Virus record (IMG/VR): IMGVR_UViG_3300013004_000031
Span: 57,815 to 121,814 of that record
Length of the DNA: 64,000 bases
Direction: 5' to 3' (one strand)
Source of the DNA: a virus
The stretch's first letter is position 1. Each line of letters opens with the position of its first letter. The notes under the pieces are model-generated. The model ran no database searches, had not been told where the DNA came from, and was given only the letters and a program-made list of their open reading frames with translations. Shown one piece after another: positions 26,857 through 35,466 of the stretch. Position numbers and translations under genes: made by a program.

Positions 26857-27831
26857 TTAAAATAGTTCATCTTCCTCATAACACTGCCCCTTTTTAGAAT
26901 ATTCCACACTTTTTGAATGGAAAAAATCTGTCATATTGGAACCCATCAATTCTTCTTCAAACCATGATGTTTCATCCAATAATACTTCATCAATATCAAA
27001 AACTTTTTTAAATCCAATCTGAACCAGAGATTCGTTGATCCTGTTTTTGATGAATTCCTTGAGAATTGGAGCAGTCAGTCCCTTTTCATCAATACCATTC
27101 ACCATCCAGTCGATGATCTTCGATTCCGATATGAAAGCTTGTTCTGCTTCCTGTAAAATCTTGGTTTCCAATTCCTCATCAAAAAGCTCCGGTAGTTCCT
27201 CCCTAATGGTATTGATAATCTTAACACCTACCAACGCATGAATCATTTCTTCATTGCGGGTGTATCGAACCTGTTGATCAGTGTCTTTCAGGACACTCTT
27301 GTTCCGTCCGAACCAATTGATCACATAGAATTGAGAAAACAAGGATACGTTTTCCACAAACAATGTGAAAAGAATCAGGGCATAAAGATATTGTTTCTTG
27401 GAATCCTTATAGAAACGATGGGTATATTTTTTGAGATATTTCACTCTTCCCTGAATCCATTCCAATTTAAGGTTCTCTTCAAAAACATCCTCCATATCCA
27501 ATACGGACAGGAGACGTTCGTATGCATTATTGTGGATCACCTCAACATTTGCCATCACAAATCCTAGATCAGACAAGGATGGGTGGGGGAGGTTGTCCCC
27601 AAGCTTTGCCCAAAATGTCTTTACCGCAACCTCAATCTGTCCAATGGCAGACAAGGTTCTCACAATGATTTCCCGTTCCTGATCCGTGAGTTGTGTCTTG
27701 AATTGATGAAGATCGCTTTTGAAAGAGAATTCCTTGTCAGTCCAAAAACCATTGTGCATTGCTTCAATGAATTTTTCTGTCCACGGGTATTTGTTTGGTT
27801 TCCTGCTTATCTGTTCGTCAAAAATGCTCAT
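26857..27831 (-). CDS. nrdB: Class I ribonucleotide reductase small subunit NrdB
   Basis: 324 residues. Di-metal ligands are all present: Glu67, Glu97 and His100 (ExxH), Glu160, Glu195 and His198 (ExxH). The tyrosyl-radical position Tyr104 sits at +7 from Glu97, as in E. coli R2, so this should be a standard radical-bearing subunit. Forms an operon with nrdA. A GAATAAATAATC box lies 8 nt upstream of the ATG. Confidence 0.92.
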   Translation of the reverse strand: MSIFDEQISRKPNKYPWTEKFIEAMHNGFWTDKEFSFKSDLHQFKTQLTDQEREIIVRTLSAIGQIEVAVKTFWAKLGDNLPHPSLSDLGFVMANVEVIHNNAYERLLSVLDMEDVFEENLKLEWIQGRVKYLKKYTHRFYKDSKKQYLYALILFTLFVENVSLFSQFYVINWFGRNKSVLKDTDQQVRYTRNEEMIHALVGVKIINTIREELPELFDEELETKILQEAEQAFISESKIIDWMVNGIDEKGLTAPILKEFIKNRINESLVQIGFKKVFDIDEVLLDETSWFEEELMGSNMTDFFHSKSVEYSKKGQCYEEDELF

Positions 27832-27930
27832 ATCGCCTGATTATTTATTCCCCACTTTCGTTGTTTCTCTTTCTTGATTTTGGTTGTTCGCCACGCTAAA
27901 TACTGGCATAGCTTTTCCAAAAATCAAGCC

Positions 27931-28572
27931 TTAAACGATCTCATCAACGATTCCGTATTGGAGGCATTCCTCTGCATTGAGCCAGATGTCCCGCTTCAAA
28001 AGTTCATCCAATTTCTTCATGGGAAGCTTGGTATTCTTTTTATAGAAATCTTTCAAAAGTTTCATCAGATTGGTGCAATTGAAAATCTCATCCTCCATCT
28101 CCGAGAACTTTCCATAAACACCGGAACTCAATTGGTGGATCAAAAGATGAGCATGTTGTCCCATGTATCTCTTGCTACCAATGGCGGAAACCAAGGTTCC
28201 TGCACTTGCCACACTACCATCAATGTGGGTATGGACTTTGGATTTCAGTCTGCGGATGGTATCCACGGTGGAGAATGCTGCAAAGATACTACCACCAAAG
28301 GTATTCAGGTGAAGATGGATGGTGGATTCATACGCACCGTCTAAAGCAAGTTCCATGCTTTGAAGCTTCAAATCTGTTTCTAAAAGAACCCTATTCAATT
28401 CTAACATCGCCCCCTCATTAACATCAGCATAAAATAAAATTTTATTATTGATGACTCTAATACCTTGAGGATATTGAGTTTCTTCATTATCAGAAGAATT
28501 TATGATAATCTGGGGCATTTGGAATGCATTCATGTTCTCCTTCTCCTCTTCGTTTCGGTAACGCCACTTCAT
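27931..28572 (-). CDS. clpP: ClpP-like serine protease
   Basis: 213 residues. Catalytic triad visible: Ser123 in GSVASAGT, His146 in LLIHQLSSG and Asp195 in KRDIWLNAEE. IHLHLNTFGGSIFAAFS is the conserved ClpP oligomer region. The N-terminal 35 residues are poorly conserved. ClpP peptidases need an unfoldase partner; none is seen in this window, so it might use the host ClpX/A or act alone as a procapsid-type protease. TTAAGTATTATAC box before ATG 28572. Confidence 0.85.
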   Translation of the reverse strand: MKWRYRNEEEKENMNAFQMPQIIINSSDNEETQYPQGIRVINNKILFYADVNEGAMLELNRVLLETDLKLQSMELALDGAYESTIHLHLNTFGGSIFAAFSTVDTIRRLKSKVHTHIDGSVASAGTLVSAIGSKRYMGQHAHLLIHQLSSGVYGKFSEMEDEIFNCTNLMKLLKDFYKKNTKLPMKKLDELLKRDIWLNAEECLQYGIVDEIV

Positions 28573-28619
28573 GTATAATACTTAACACAGAAATCGGGGT
28601 TCGCAATCTAAATACTAAT

Positions 28620-28925
28620 GTGGATCAAGAATTAAAAAACATCTATTCCGATATTATTTTGGAATACCAATCGGGTTTCAATCCTCCCCAAAGGGTTCCC
28701 AAGCAAGCGGTTCCCGATGAAGCTGGGGGTAAATTATCATATGGTAAGATTAAAATGGGAATGGTCAACACTCCAGTAACTACCAATGTCTATGGGGAAC
28801 AGGAGGAGGAAGCTGAAGGTATTTTAAAAATTATTCAGGATGTGGAATCGGAATATCGGGGGGATTCTCCCATAAATAATGCCGTGAGATTGGCATTCGG
28901 CAAATTAAAGGAAAAATTGGCATGA
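28620..28925 (+). CDS. Hypothetical protein with N-terminal LxxIY motif
   Basis: 101 residues, GTG start. The ATG two bases earlier opens a 5-codon frame only, while GTG 28620 opens the long frame and follows CTAAATACTAAT. N-terminus ELKNIYSDIILEYQSGF resembles the LxxLYE group. Middle (PDEAGGKLSYGKIKMGMVN) is Gly-rich. Ends at ATGA shared with the next gene. Function unknown; virion candidate by motif and box. Confidence 0.55.
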   Translation: MDQELKNIYSDIILEYQSGFNPPQRVPKQAVPDEAGGKLSYGKIKMGMVNTPVTTNVYGEQEEEAEGILKIIQDVESEYRGDSPINNAVRLAFGKLKEKLA

Positions 28926-29173
28926 ACAAGGATCAGGAAATATTGGAAGAGATGGTGAGGGAAATTATCGAGGAAATTGCCAAACATGGTAAGACCCGCA
29001 AGTTATATGAGCTTTTGGATGATGCCGTGAAAAAAGGATTTGTGAAATACGTCGAGAAAAATGGGAAGATTATGGTGAAGTCCCTGAAAGATGATCGCCA
29101 ATATCTAGCTCATCTTGGGGAAGTTGCAGTTGATCCCGTTTTTCGTTTTCTGAAAAAGCTTGGATATAATTGA
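28922..29173 (+). CDS. Hypothetical protein
   Basis: 83 residues, helical and charged (LEEMVREIIEEIAKHGKTRKLYELLDDAVKKG...DPVFRFLKKLGYN). Starts inside the stop of the upstream gene (ATGA), so translation is probably coupled. No family recognised. Confidence 0.55.
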   Translation: MNKDQEILEEMVREIIEEIAKHGKTRKLYELLDDAVKKGFVKYVEKNGKIMVKSLKDDRQYLAHLGEVAVDPVFRFLKKLGYN

Positions 29174-29174
29174 T

Positions 29175-29843
29175 TTATTGAAGATTTTTATTGTTTATGG
29201 AGATTTTTTTATCTTCTTTAGATTTTAGAAGATTTTCTATACCCCATAACGGGCGAAGATTTACATAATTAAAACATTTGAATTGTTCTTCAGGGATGGA
29301 TAAATCAAAAGAACAACAAGGAATAATGTGATCAATATGCCACTCACCATAATTATCCCATGACATATTTTCTTGAAATTGATTTTGAAGATGCAGCTTA
29401 AAAAAATCTACATCACAACCAAGTAATTCTATTGTCGATTTCGACTTACATTTCCCATGTAAAGCTCTTCTAATTCTTATTCTTAAACGTTCAGATAAAA
29501 CATGGTTTATATTATGTTTTCCTCTGCTGTGATACCATTTATTGATATTTCTCCTCTGAGAACCAGATTCTTTTCGCTGTTTATATACAGCATCCCAATT
29601 ATTTTTCCGCCACTCTTGATTTCTTTCATATACCTTTTTTCTATTTTTTTCAGTATATCTTCTTTGGCTTTCTAAGTCTTTTTGTTTATATTCTGGATTG
29701 TTTCGATAAAAGGTTTTCGATTCCTTATCATATTTTCTTTTAATTTCCAATTGTTCGGGAGTCATGTCTTTTCGTGGTAGATTCCACCATAATGATACTC
29801 CTTCTGGGAATTTTGGTCGTTGTATTTCGATATCATCTTGCAT
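29175..29843 (-). CDS. HNH homing endonuclease
   Basis: 222 residues. Basic helical N-terminal half, then WDNYGEWHIDHIIPCCSFDL...QFKCFNYVNLRPLWGIENLLKSKED, the phage-type HNH with HIDHI.P and the N-L-R-P-L-W-x-x-E-N signature. Start: ATG 29843 lies 5 nt after TTAAATA; an in-frame ATG at 29849 is closer to the box. It abuts the end of the + strand hypothetical gene and lies just behind the endolysin. Confidence 0.78.
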   Translation of the reverse strand: MQDDIEIQRPKFPEGVSLWWNLPRKDMTPEQLEIKRKYDKESKTFYRNNPEYKQKDLESQRRYTEKNRKKVYERNQEWRKNNWDAVYKQRKESGSQRRNINKWYHSRGKHNINHVLSERLRIRIRRALHGKCKSKSTIELLGCDVDFFKLHLQNQFQENMSWDNYGEWHIDHIIPCCSFDLSIPEEQFKCFNYVNLRPLWGIENLLKSKEDKKISINNKNLQ

Positions 29844-29879
29844 AATCATATTTAACATGATTATGACAATATGCAACAA

Positions 29880-30458
29880 CTACCGATTCACTGCTTCGTG
29901 GTGCATTGCATCGTATCCCCAAAAAGCACCAGCGGCAATCCACCCCTCACGGGCAAAGCATTCCATAATCTCCAATGGCATATCTGATTTCATTGGCCAG
30001 CTATCGCGGAAAGTATTATCATCGGCATCCAAATCAATGGCAGCACCATAGGCATGTAGAGAATAAGAAGAACCTCCACGCTTCAAGCGGAAATTGAAAA
30101 CGCCCCCATAATCTTCAGCTTCATCTTTAATATCTGGATATTTTGGAATTATATCCTTAATGTTGTTCAATACCCTCAAAAGAGAATCCACACATTTCTT
30201 ATTAACACGGGTTTTAGTAACCAATTTACCACCATAATACATTGGGTATGGAAAGTTGATCATTACGAGATTTGATTCGTCTCCGGGTTTTCCGTAAAAT
30301 TTAGTTAAGGATGCTTGATCACTTTTTGGCCATGGGTTGTTCTTAGGCATCAGAGAGCGTAGATATGTTTTACATGCGGCTTGTGATTTCGGACCCCAAA
30401 ATCCATCAACAGTTGTTCCGATTTTTTTCTGCATTTTTTTAATTTCATCGCTATTCAT
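29880..30458 (-). CDS. Endolysin: peptidoglycan-binding plus M15 peptidase domain
   Basis: 192 residues. Residues 1-36 (EIKKMQKKIGTTVDGFWGPKSQAACKTYL) form a short PG_binding_1-like repeat. The C-terminal part carries M15/VanY zinc-peptidase ligands: SLHAYGAAIDLD (His135, Asp142) and GYDAMHHE (His186/187). Such enzymes cleave D-Ala- or L-Ala-D-Glu-containing peptide cross-links for host lysis. No signal peptide, so a holin is expected; none was identified with certainty. CTAAGTATTTTT box before the ATG. Confidence 0.82.
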   Translation of the reverse strand: MNSDEIKKMQKKIGTTVDGFWGPKSQAACKTYLRSLMPKNNPWPKSDQASLTKFYGKPGDESNLVMINFPYPMYYGGKLVTKTRVNKKCVDSLLRVLNNIKDIIPKYPDIKDEAEDYGGVFNFRLKRGGSSYSLHAYGAAIDLDADDNTFRDSWPMKSDMPLEIMECFAREGWIAAGAFWGYDAMHHEAVNR

Positions 30459-30466
30459 AAAAATAC

Positions 30467-30874
30467 TTAGTCCAATCCATATTTTTCAAATCTCTTTTTC
30501 CAGATAAAATAAGAACCCGCAACAACAGCAGAATAAATCGTCCATCTCATGGGAAGAGATACCCCAGCCTCTTTCATCAATTCTAAAAACATCCAGTTGG
30601 ATTCCTTCCAAGTGAATTTGTCGTTGAATGGAGAGAAGCACCAATCATGAATCAGAGCCGCTGGAAAAGCTCCTCCAAATGGCCCGACAATTGGCCAAGC
30701 GAATTTCGGGGAACTGATCCCATCAGTGATGAATCCTTTCTTTACGGTGATGAGATGATTCTTATAAAAACAGCGAAAATTCTCCCCCAACTCAAATTTT
30801 CGGGTTCCTTTATGGATACCCAAATCTTTCAGATATATCGTATCAGGAAAGGTGTTTTTATTAACGGTGGTCAT
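30467..30874 (-). CDS. DUF1353 family protein
   Basis: 135 residues. ITVKKGFITDGISSPKFAWPIVGPFGGAFPAALIHDWCFSP is the DUF1353 signature, often found beside lysis genes. A hydrophobic stretch near the C-terminus (WTIYSAVVAGSYFIW) could be a membrane segment. Located between the endolysin and thyX on the endolysin strand, consistent with a role in lysis, but that is inference. CTAAATATTATT box before the ATG. Confidence 0.72.
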   Translation of the reverse strand: MTTVNKNTFPDTIYLKDLGIHKGTRKFELGENFRCFYKNHLITVKKGFITDGISSPKFAWPIVGPFGGAFPAALIHDWCFSPFNDKFTWKESNWMFLELMKEAGVSLPMRWTIYSAVVAGSYFIWKKRFEKYGLD

Positions 30875-30916
30875 AATAATATTTAGCTTGACATTGGGAA
30901 ATATTTTATTATAGTG

Positions 30917-31558
30917 ATGGAAATGAAAGCAGAACTAATGAATTATTTTGGAGACGATTTAATGATCGTCAATGCGGCTAGAGTTTCTTTTGGGAAAAAT
31001 AAAAATATTTTGGATGAGAAAGATGAAAAGCTGATCAAGTATTTAGTGGAGCATAAACACACAGCACCTTTTCGACATCCCCAATTACAATTCAGAATTG
31101 AATGTCCTATCTTTGTGGAACGACAGCTTTTCAAACATCAGGTAGGATTATCAGCCAACAGTATTAGTGGTAGATATGTGGATTTCTCCGATAATTATTA
31201 TCATGTTGAGGAGCTTAGACAACAATCGTCTTCGTCCAAACAAGGGAGTGATGGGTTGTTGAATAGACCGGATTTGATTAGCCAAATGGATCATCATATT
31301 ACATTGGGTAAGAAATTGTATAAGGAATTGTGTGATGCTGGTGTTGCCAAAGAACAAGCTAGAGTTATCCTGCCGCTTTGTTTGGAGACGCAATTTATCT
31401 GGACTGGATCGTTGTTGGCATTCATTCATATGTGGAAATTGCGGTTGAAAAGTGACACCCAACAAGAAACAAGAGAAATTGCCCAACAGATGTTTGATCT
31501 TGTTAAAAACATCGAGGGGAACCCGTTTGAACACACTTTAAACGCTTGGGGATATTAA
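30917..31558 (+). CDS. thyX: Flavin-dependent thymidylate synthase ThyX
   Basis: 213 residues. FRHPQLQFRIECPIFVERQLFKHQVGLSANSISGRY (about 52-87) covers the ThyX signature region. The canonical RHR triad reads KHQ here and the block is one residue longer, so catalysis should be checked. Converts dUMP to dTMP using FAD and methylene-tetrahydrofolate. Possible promoter: TTGACA 30888-30893 and TTATAG 30909-30914 with a 15-nt spacer. Alternative starts are GTG 30914 and ATG 30923. Confidence 0.85.
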   Translation: MEMKAELMNYFGDDLMIVNAARVSFGKNKNILDEKDEKLIKYLVEHKHTAPFRHPQLQFRIECPIFVERQLFKHQVGLSANSISGRYVDFSDNYYHVEELRQQSSSSKQGSDGLLNRPDLISQMDHHITLGKKLYKELCDAGVAKEQARVILPLCLETQFIWTGSLLAFIHMWKLRLKSDTQQETREIAQQMFDLVKNIEGNPFEHTLNAWGY

Positions 31559-31559
31559 T

Positions 31560-31937
31560 ATGATTACAATATTAGCAGGATCAAGAGAGGGTGTCCATTA
31601 CGATGATATCCTAAAAGCCATGGAAACCTGCCCATGGTCGCCCACAGAAGTCGTGTCAGGCAAAGCCCGTGGGGTTGATACTATGGGAGAACAGTGGGCA
31701 ATGGAAAATAATATTCCAATTAAAGAATTTCCTGCCGATTGGAAAAATCTAGGGAGGTCTGCTGGATATCGTAGAAATGAACAAATGGGAGATTATGCCG
31801 ATGCTCTCATAGCTGTGTGGGATGGCTCAAGTAGAGGAACTGCACACATGATCAAATATGCCAAAGAAAAAGGTTTGAAAGTGTTTGTCCATGATTTAAG
31901 TAAAATCAATGAATACAAATTTCAAGATTGGATATAA
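31560..31937 (+). CDS. SLOG-superfamily (YAcAr/DUF2493-like) protein
   Basis: 125 residues. ITILAGSREGV, VVSGKARGVDTMGEQWA, FPADWKNLGRSAGYRRNEQM, ADALIAVWDGSSRGTAHMI: the conserved nucleotide-binding blocks of the DprA/SLOG-like family common in phages. Predicted to bind or sense nucleotides; no defined reaction. It starts 1 nt after thyX. The 3' 29 nt overlap the next gene. Confidence 0.75.
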   Translation: MITILAGSREGVHYDDILKAMETCPWSPTEVVSGKARGVDTMGEQWAMENNIPIKEFPADWKNLGRSAGYRRNEQMGDYADALIAVWDGSSRGTAHMIKYAKEKGLKVFVHDLSKINEYKFQDWI

Positions 31938-32094
31938 AGTTCAAGACCCGAAATGGGGGATGTGTGAGATTGGAAGTGAGGGTTCTATGATTGAAAGTGG
32001 GGAGATTGCTTATGTGGCAATTCCTCTTGAAGAAAGATATAAAGGTTGGGGTAAATTTTGTTTACTTGAAAAAGATTTGGAACTCATTAAATAA
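31909..32094 (+). CDS. Small hypothetical protein
   Basis: 61 residues, MNTNFKIGYKVQDPKWGMCEIGSEG...YKGWGKFCLLEKDLELIK; an all-beta SH3-like look. Overlaps the SLOG gene by 29 nt in another frame. Unrecognised. Confidence 0.5.
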   Translation: MNTNFKIGYKVQDPKWGMCEIGSEGSMIESGEIAYVAIPLEERYKGWGKFCLLEKDLELIK

Positions 32095-32101
32095 TTTCGT
32101 T

Positions 32102-32299
32102 ATGATTAAAATTCTAAAAAATAATAGTGTTCAATTGTGCTGCAAAGGAAAAAGTTGCCCTATCGTTACTGAACTTGCTGATGGAATGGTGGAGATTGTG
32201 GATGATAACGGCAATCGTATCGTAGTCCGCAAGGAAGAAGCCCTCTTGATTTCCGATGGGGTGAAAACGATTGATAGTCAGAAATTGATCCTTGGATGA
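32102..32299 (+). CDS. Small hypothetical protein
   Basis: 65 residues. A CCKGKSCP motif is followed by beta-rich GMVEIVDDNGNRIVVRKEEALLISDG; may be a small zinc- or metal-binding protein. ATG 32102 is preferred over upstream in-frame codons that lie inside the previous gene. Stop overlaps the next ATG. Confidence 0.5.
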   Translation: MIKILKNNSVQLCCKGKSCPIVTELADGMVEIVDDNGNRIVVRKEEALLISDGVKTIDSQKLILG

Positions 32300-32604
32300 G
32301 CCTTTGGTTTCAATCATTTGTTTTAATTGGCTGTTGTTTGATCCTGAAATACGGATCAATCCTTGAGCCTATTCGTGTCTTTCTCAGACAATGGGAATTC
32401 TTTGAAAAGCTTCTCAAGTGCTGTATGTGTATGGGCTTTTGGGTGGGAGTATTCTTTGGAATATTCTGGTCTGCCCACATTTGGGAGATTCCGCTTTGGG
32501 GATTCTACGCATCTGTAATCTGCTGGTTTGCAGACTATCTGACGATGGTGCTTGACAAATATCTGGATGATGGTAAAGTGGAGGATGAAGAAATTACCAA
32601 ATAA
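32296..32604 (+). CDS. Membrane protein, DUF1360-like
   Basis: 102 residues with two to three hydrophobic segments (about 4-22, 42-60, 64-85). LLKCCMCMGFWVG resembles the C-x-x-C-x-G-F-W/V signature of DUF1360-like membrane proteins. Starts at an ATGA junction with the previous gene and overlaps the next by 20 nt. Could take part in lysis or superinfection exclusion; not established. Confidence 0.55.
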   Translation: MSLWFQSFVLIGCCLILKYGSILEPIRVFLRQWEFFEKLLKCCMCMGFWVGVFFGIFWSAHIWEIPLWGFYASVICWFADYLTMVLDKYLDDGKVEDEEITK

Positions 32605-32890
32605 TTTTCATCAGAAAACGATTGAAGAAAAATCACAGTATTTTCATTCTTTATCTGACAAAGATGTGTATGATTTATCACCATCTATGTCTTTTATATT
32701 TTATAAAACCAATAACATCGAGGGATGTTTATATGATGGATGGTATTATGATAAGGTTGTAATTAATAAAAATGCCTCAACATATCAACAAAAATTAATT
32801 TGTAAGGTAGTGGAAAAATATTATGGGTTTTTGAAATGGGATGACATATTGGGATCGCAAAAAATAGTTAATCACATTAAAACATTATGA
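32585..32890 (+). CDS. Hypothetical protein
   Basis: 101 residues starting MKKLPNNFHQKTIEEKSQ; Tyr/Lys/Asn-rich with a possible C-terminal helix pair. The first 20 nt overlap the upstream membrane protein gene. No family recognised. Confidence 0.5.
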   Translation: MKKLPNNFHQKTIEEKSQYFHSLSDKDVYDLSPSMSFIFYKTNNIEGCLYDGWYYDKVVINKNASTYQQKLICKVVEKYYGFLKWDDILGSQKIVNHIKTL

Positions 32891-33060
32891 ATAAAAAACA
32901 TCCACATTATAAGGCAACTGTTGTGAGATACAGAGGGATCGGTGGCGGATTTAAAATTAAATGCAAAGACGGATCATTGTCTGATGAAACATACGGAACT
33001 AGGAAAGGTGCGGAGAAAATGATCAACGGAACATTTGGAAGTGCTGGAGGTATTAGATGA
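32887..33060 (+). CDS. Small basic hypothetical protein
   Basis: 57 residues, MNKKHPHYKATVVRYRGIGGGFKIKCKDG...NGTFGSAGGIR. ATG overlaps the upstream stop (ATGA) and its stop overlaps the next tiny ORF, continuing the coupled run that begins at thyX. Basic and Gly-rich; function unknown. Confidence 0.5.
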   Translation: MNKKHPHYKATVVRYRGIGGGFKIKCKDGSLSDETYGTRKGAEKMINGTFGSAGGIR

Positions 33061-33119
33061 AAACAAAGGAAGAGCTTTTAGAGGAATGGAAAGATGATGA
33101 TAATGTGGAAGGTGAATGA
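33057..33119 (+). CDS. Possible micropeptide
   Basis: 20 codons, MKTKEELLEEWKDDDNVEGE, overlapping the previous gene at ATGA. Helical and acidic; may be a remnant of a longer gene or the end of the coupled run. Low confidence. Confidence 0.25.
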   Translation: MKTKEELLEEWKDDDNVEGE

Positions 33120-33173
33120 GTGTAAGAATGCTGGATTAAAAACTAGATTATTATAAAGTGATTAAATAATCAA

Positions 33174-33938
33174 ATGGAAAGCTTCAAGACATTTTACGAA
33201 AAATTTGTAAACGGGGAACTCCCCCCAACCAACCGTAGGCGTAGGATGCTTCTGGAGGCGCAATACACTTACCCATCCACCGGAGATAAGGCGATAATGG
33301 ATTTATATGCCTTATATGCCCTGTGGTGGGAGCTTGGAGGGGGTAAGGCTTCTTATGGCTACGAAGACACCAACGTTCGCAATTATAAGGTCAGGGAAAA
33401 GGTTGACCGCTATTTTGAGGAAGCTCTGGTGGTTATTTCCAATACCCTTTTGGAAGAATCCAAGGAAGCCATTGCAGATGAAGCTGAAAATATCTTCGAC
33501 GAATACCTAATCCCCTCTCAAGTGGTGGTGGATTGGTTTAAGGAAAATGATATGATGCCAAAATTGGCAAAAGCTTATAATGGCGGTAAAGGGGGAATTT
33601 GGTTCTCCGTGTTTGATTATGGGGATACCCTTGATATATTATCCGCGCCATTTTGGGAACAATATGCAAATCTTTATGGTGGGGATAAATGGGTGACTAT
33701 TACGGAAACCACCCGCCAACTGGATAATGCTATTCGTAGGGAGAAGGTTCAAAATCTTATGAACGCCTTTGTCAAATTCATGGACTTGGAACACAATACT
33801 GGAAGTCTTTATTCCAAACTTAAAAGAATGAAAGTATCCAAGGAAACACTTGATCTTCGGGCGGGGTTCCGTTCAGCGGAGGATTTTAAACCGCATGTCA
33901 GTCCCCAAGTGGCGAAGCTGATTGGGCTTGTGAGATAA
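33174..33938 (+). CDS. Hypothetical late protein with N-terminal FxxFYE motif
   Basis: 254 residues. N-terminus MESFKTFYEKFVNGELPPTNRRRR has the short motif also seen at 35462, 37491 and 41587, followed by a basic patch. The remainder is helical with conserved-looking aromatic blocks (LYALWWELGGG). Class A box TTAAATAATC before the ATG. No family recognised; a head-internal protein is possible. The stop codon abuts that of the convergent CCA-adding enzyme gene. Confidence 0.55.
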   Translation: MESFKTFYEKFVNGELPPTNRRRRMLLEAQYTYPSTGDKAIMDLYALYALWWELGGGKASYGYEDTNVRNYKVREKVDRYFEEALVVISNTLLEESKEAIADEAENIFDEYLIPSQVVVDWFKENDMMPKLAKAYNGGKGGIWFSVFDYGDTLDILSAPFWEQYANLYGGDKWVTITETTRQLDNAIRREKVQNLMNAFVKFMDLEHNTGSLYSKLKRMKVSKETLDLRAGFRSAEDFKPHVSPQVAKLIGLVR

Positions 33939-35462
33939 TTAATTCAATGAATGAAAATATGTAACCCATTCATTGAATTGGTTCCCCTTCAAAATACCGG
34001 AAGCAATTGTTTTCATTTCCTCTTCATTCGGTTCCCTACCAGCATTCAATTCTTCTAGAACATATTCTTGCAAGGCTGCTGTGATATCCTTGAATTTGGA
34101 TTTATCCTTGACAAGAATTGGAAACCATTGCATTAATTTATCACCACTGAAATATTGTTTCAGAAGTTTTCTGGTGTCATCTTCCGATCCTCCAATGTTG
34201 GAAACCTTCTCTTCCGCCCTTTTGATCTTCTCCCAAAATTCCTGTTTATTGAAAAGACCAGAACCACGGGATGCTTCATCACAGTAACCAACTGCTTTGA
34301 TGGTTTCCCATGATGGATTCTGAATCAGCTTGGTGAGAGTCTTGATATTCAATTTATCTAAATTGTGAACAAGCATATGTTTATCAACTGCTGCCAATAT
34401 GTTCTTTTTATCTTGGGGGGATAATTCCGCAAAACGCAATCTTTTGAAAATTTCCTCAACAATGGGAACTCCCGCCGATTCGTGTCCATGATAATTACTG
34501 AAACCATTATCTTTCTTTCCTCTGGTAGTGGCTTTCCCGAAGTCATGGAAGAGAACTGCCAGATTGATCACAGGGTCTTTGTATGGTGATGCCTTTAGAC
34601 ATTCATAGATGTGTCCCAGAACTTGGGAATCCCCTTCGGGGTGGTGTTGTGGGTCGTGATCATATCCTTCCATCGTGGTAAATTCGGGAAGGATATCATG
34701 GAGGATTTTGGTGTCCTGTAATTTCTTTAGGAAATTCGCAAGCGTTTGTCCCGTTTTGGCGGATTTGAAAAATTCCTTGGAAATGCTTTCTTGGGAAATT
34801 GCCTTGGGGTCTTGGAGGAGATGCTTCAATTCAATTGCGGCAGCTTTGGTATTATCCTCAATTTCAAAATCCATCTTGGCGGCAAAACGAAAGACACGGA
34901 GGATTCTCGTAGCGTCTTCCAGAAATCTTTGTTTTGCGTCTCCCACGGCACGGACGATCTTGTTCTTCAAATCTTCCAGACCACCTTGGTAATCCACGAT
35001 CTTACCCTCTTCATCCAACCCGAAAGAATTGATTGTTAAATCTCGCCGCTCCGTATCCTTTTCAAATGAATCTGTTTCTGTTGATATGTTGGATTGTCTT
35101 CCAATATCGCCGGAGTCGGTTCTGAATTTTGCCAGATCATAAACATAACCTTTCCAGAGAATGGCATACACGGGTTGGGAATCGTTCTTGGAAATATTTC
35201 TCAATTCAAAATGTTTTTCCAATTCTTCCACGGGAATATTGGTAGCCAAATCCACATCATCAATTGCGTTACCCATGAGTAGATCACGGGGAACTCCCCC
35301 AACGATATAGATTTCTCCTTGTAATTTTGCCTTGATATTCTTCATCAAATCCAAAGCAACTTGGAGTTCTTCCGATTCTTTGACAGCGGTATTCCACTTC
35401 TCATCAAAATCCTCCACGTATTCACGCATGAGTCGGTGATATAATTTATGAAATCTTTCCAT
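33939..35462 (-). CDS. cca: CCA-adding tRNA nucleotidyltransferase with HD domain
   Basis: 507 residues. Class II nucleotidyltransferase core: EIYIVGGVPRDLLMGNAIDDVDLAT (Gly55-56, catalytic Asp69 and Asp71), RRDLTINSF, and RILRVFRFAAKMDFEI. An HD-type phosphohydrolase motif follows (LAVLFHDFGKATT). Adds or repairs the 3' CCA of tRNAs. Start at ATG 35462 after a TATAAATA box; 23 upstream codons are open. N-terminal 20 residues (FHKLYHRLMREY) precede the usual enzyme start and share the LxxLY motif. Neighbour of the seven-tRNA cluster. Confidence 0.85.
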   Translation of the reverse strand: MERFHKLYHRLMREYVEDFDEKWNTAVKESEELQVALDLMKNIKAKLQGEIYIVGGVPRDLLMGNAIDDVDLATNIPVEELEKHFELRNISKNDSQPVYAILWKGYVYDLAKFRTDSGDIGRQSNISTETDSFEKDTERRDLTINSFGLDEEGKIVDYQGGLEDLKNKIVRAVGDAKQRFLEDATRILRVFRFAAKMDFEIEDNTKAAAIELKHLLQDPKAISQESISKEFFKSAKTGQTLANFLKKLQDTKILHDILPEFTTMEGYDHDPQHHPEGDSQVLGHIYECLKASPYKDPVINLAVLFHDFGKATTRGKKDNGFSNYHGHESAGVPIVEEIFKRLRFAELSPQDKKNILAAVDKHMLVHNLDKLNIKTLTKLIQNPSWETIKAVGYCDEASRGSGLFNKQEFWEKIKRAEEKVSNIGGSEDDTRKLLKQYFSGDKLMQWFPILVKDKSKFKDITAALQEYVLEELNAGREPNEEEMKTIASGILKGNQFNEWVTYFHSLN

Positions 35463-35466
35463 ATTT

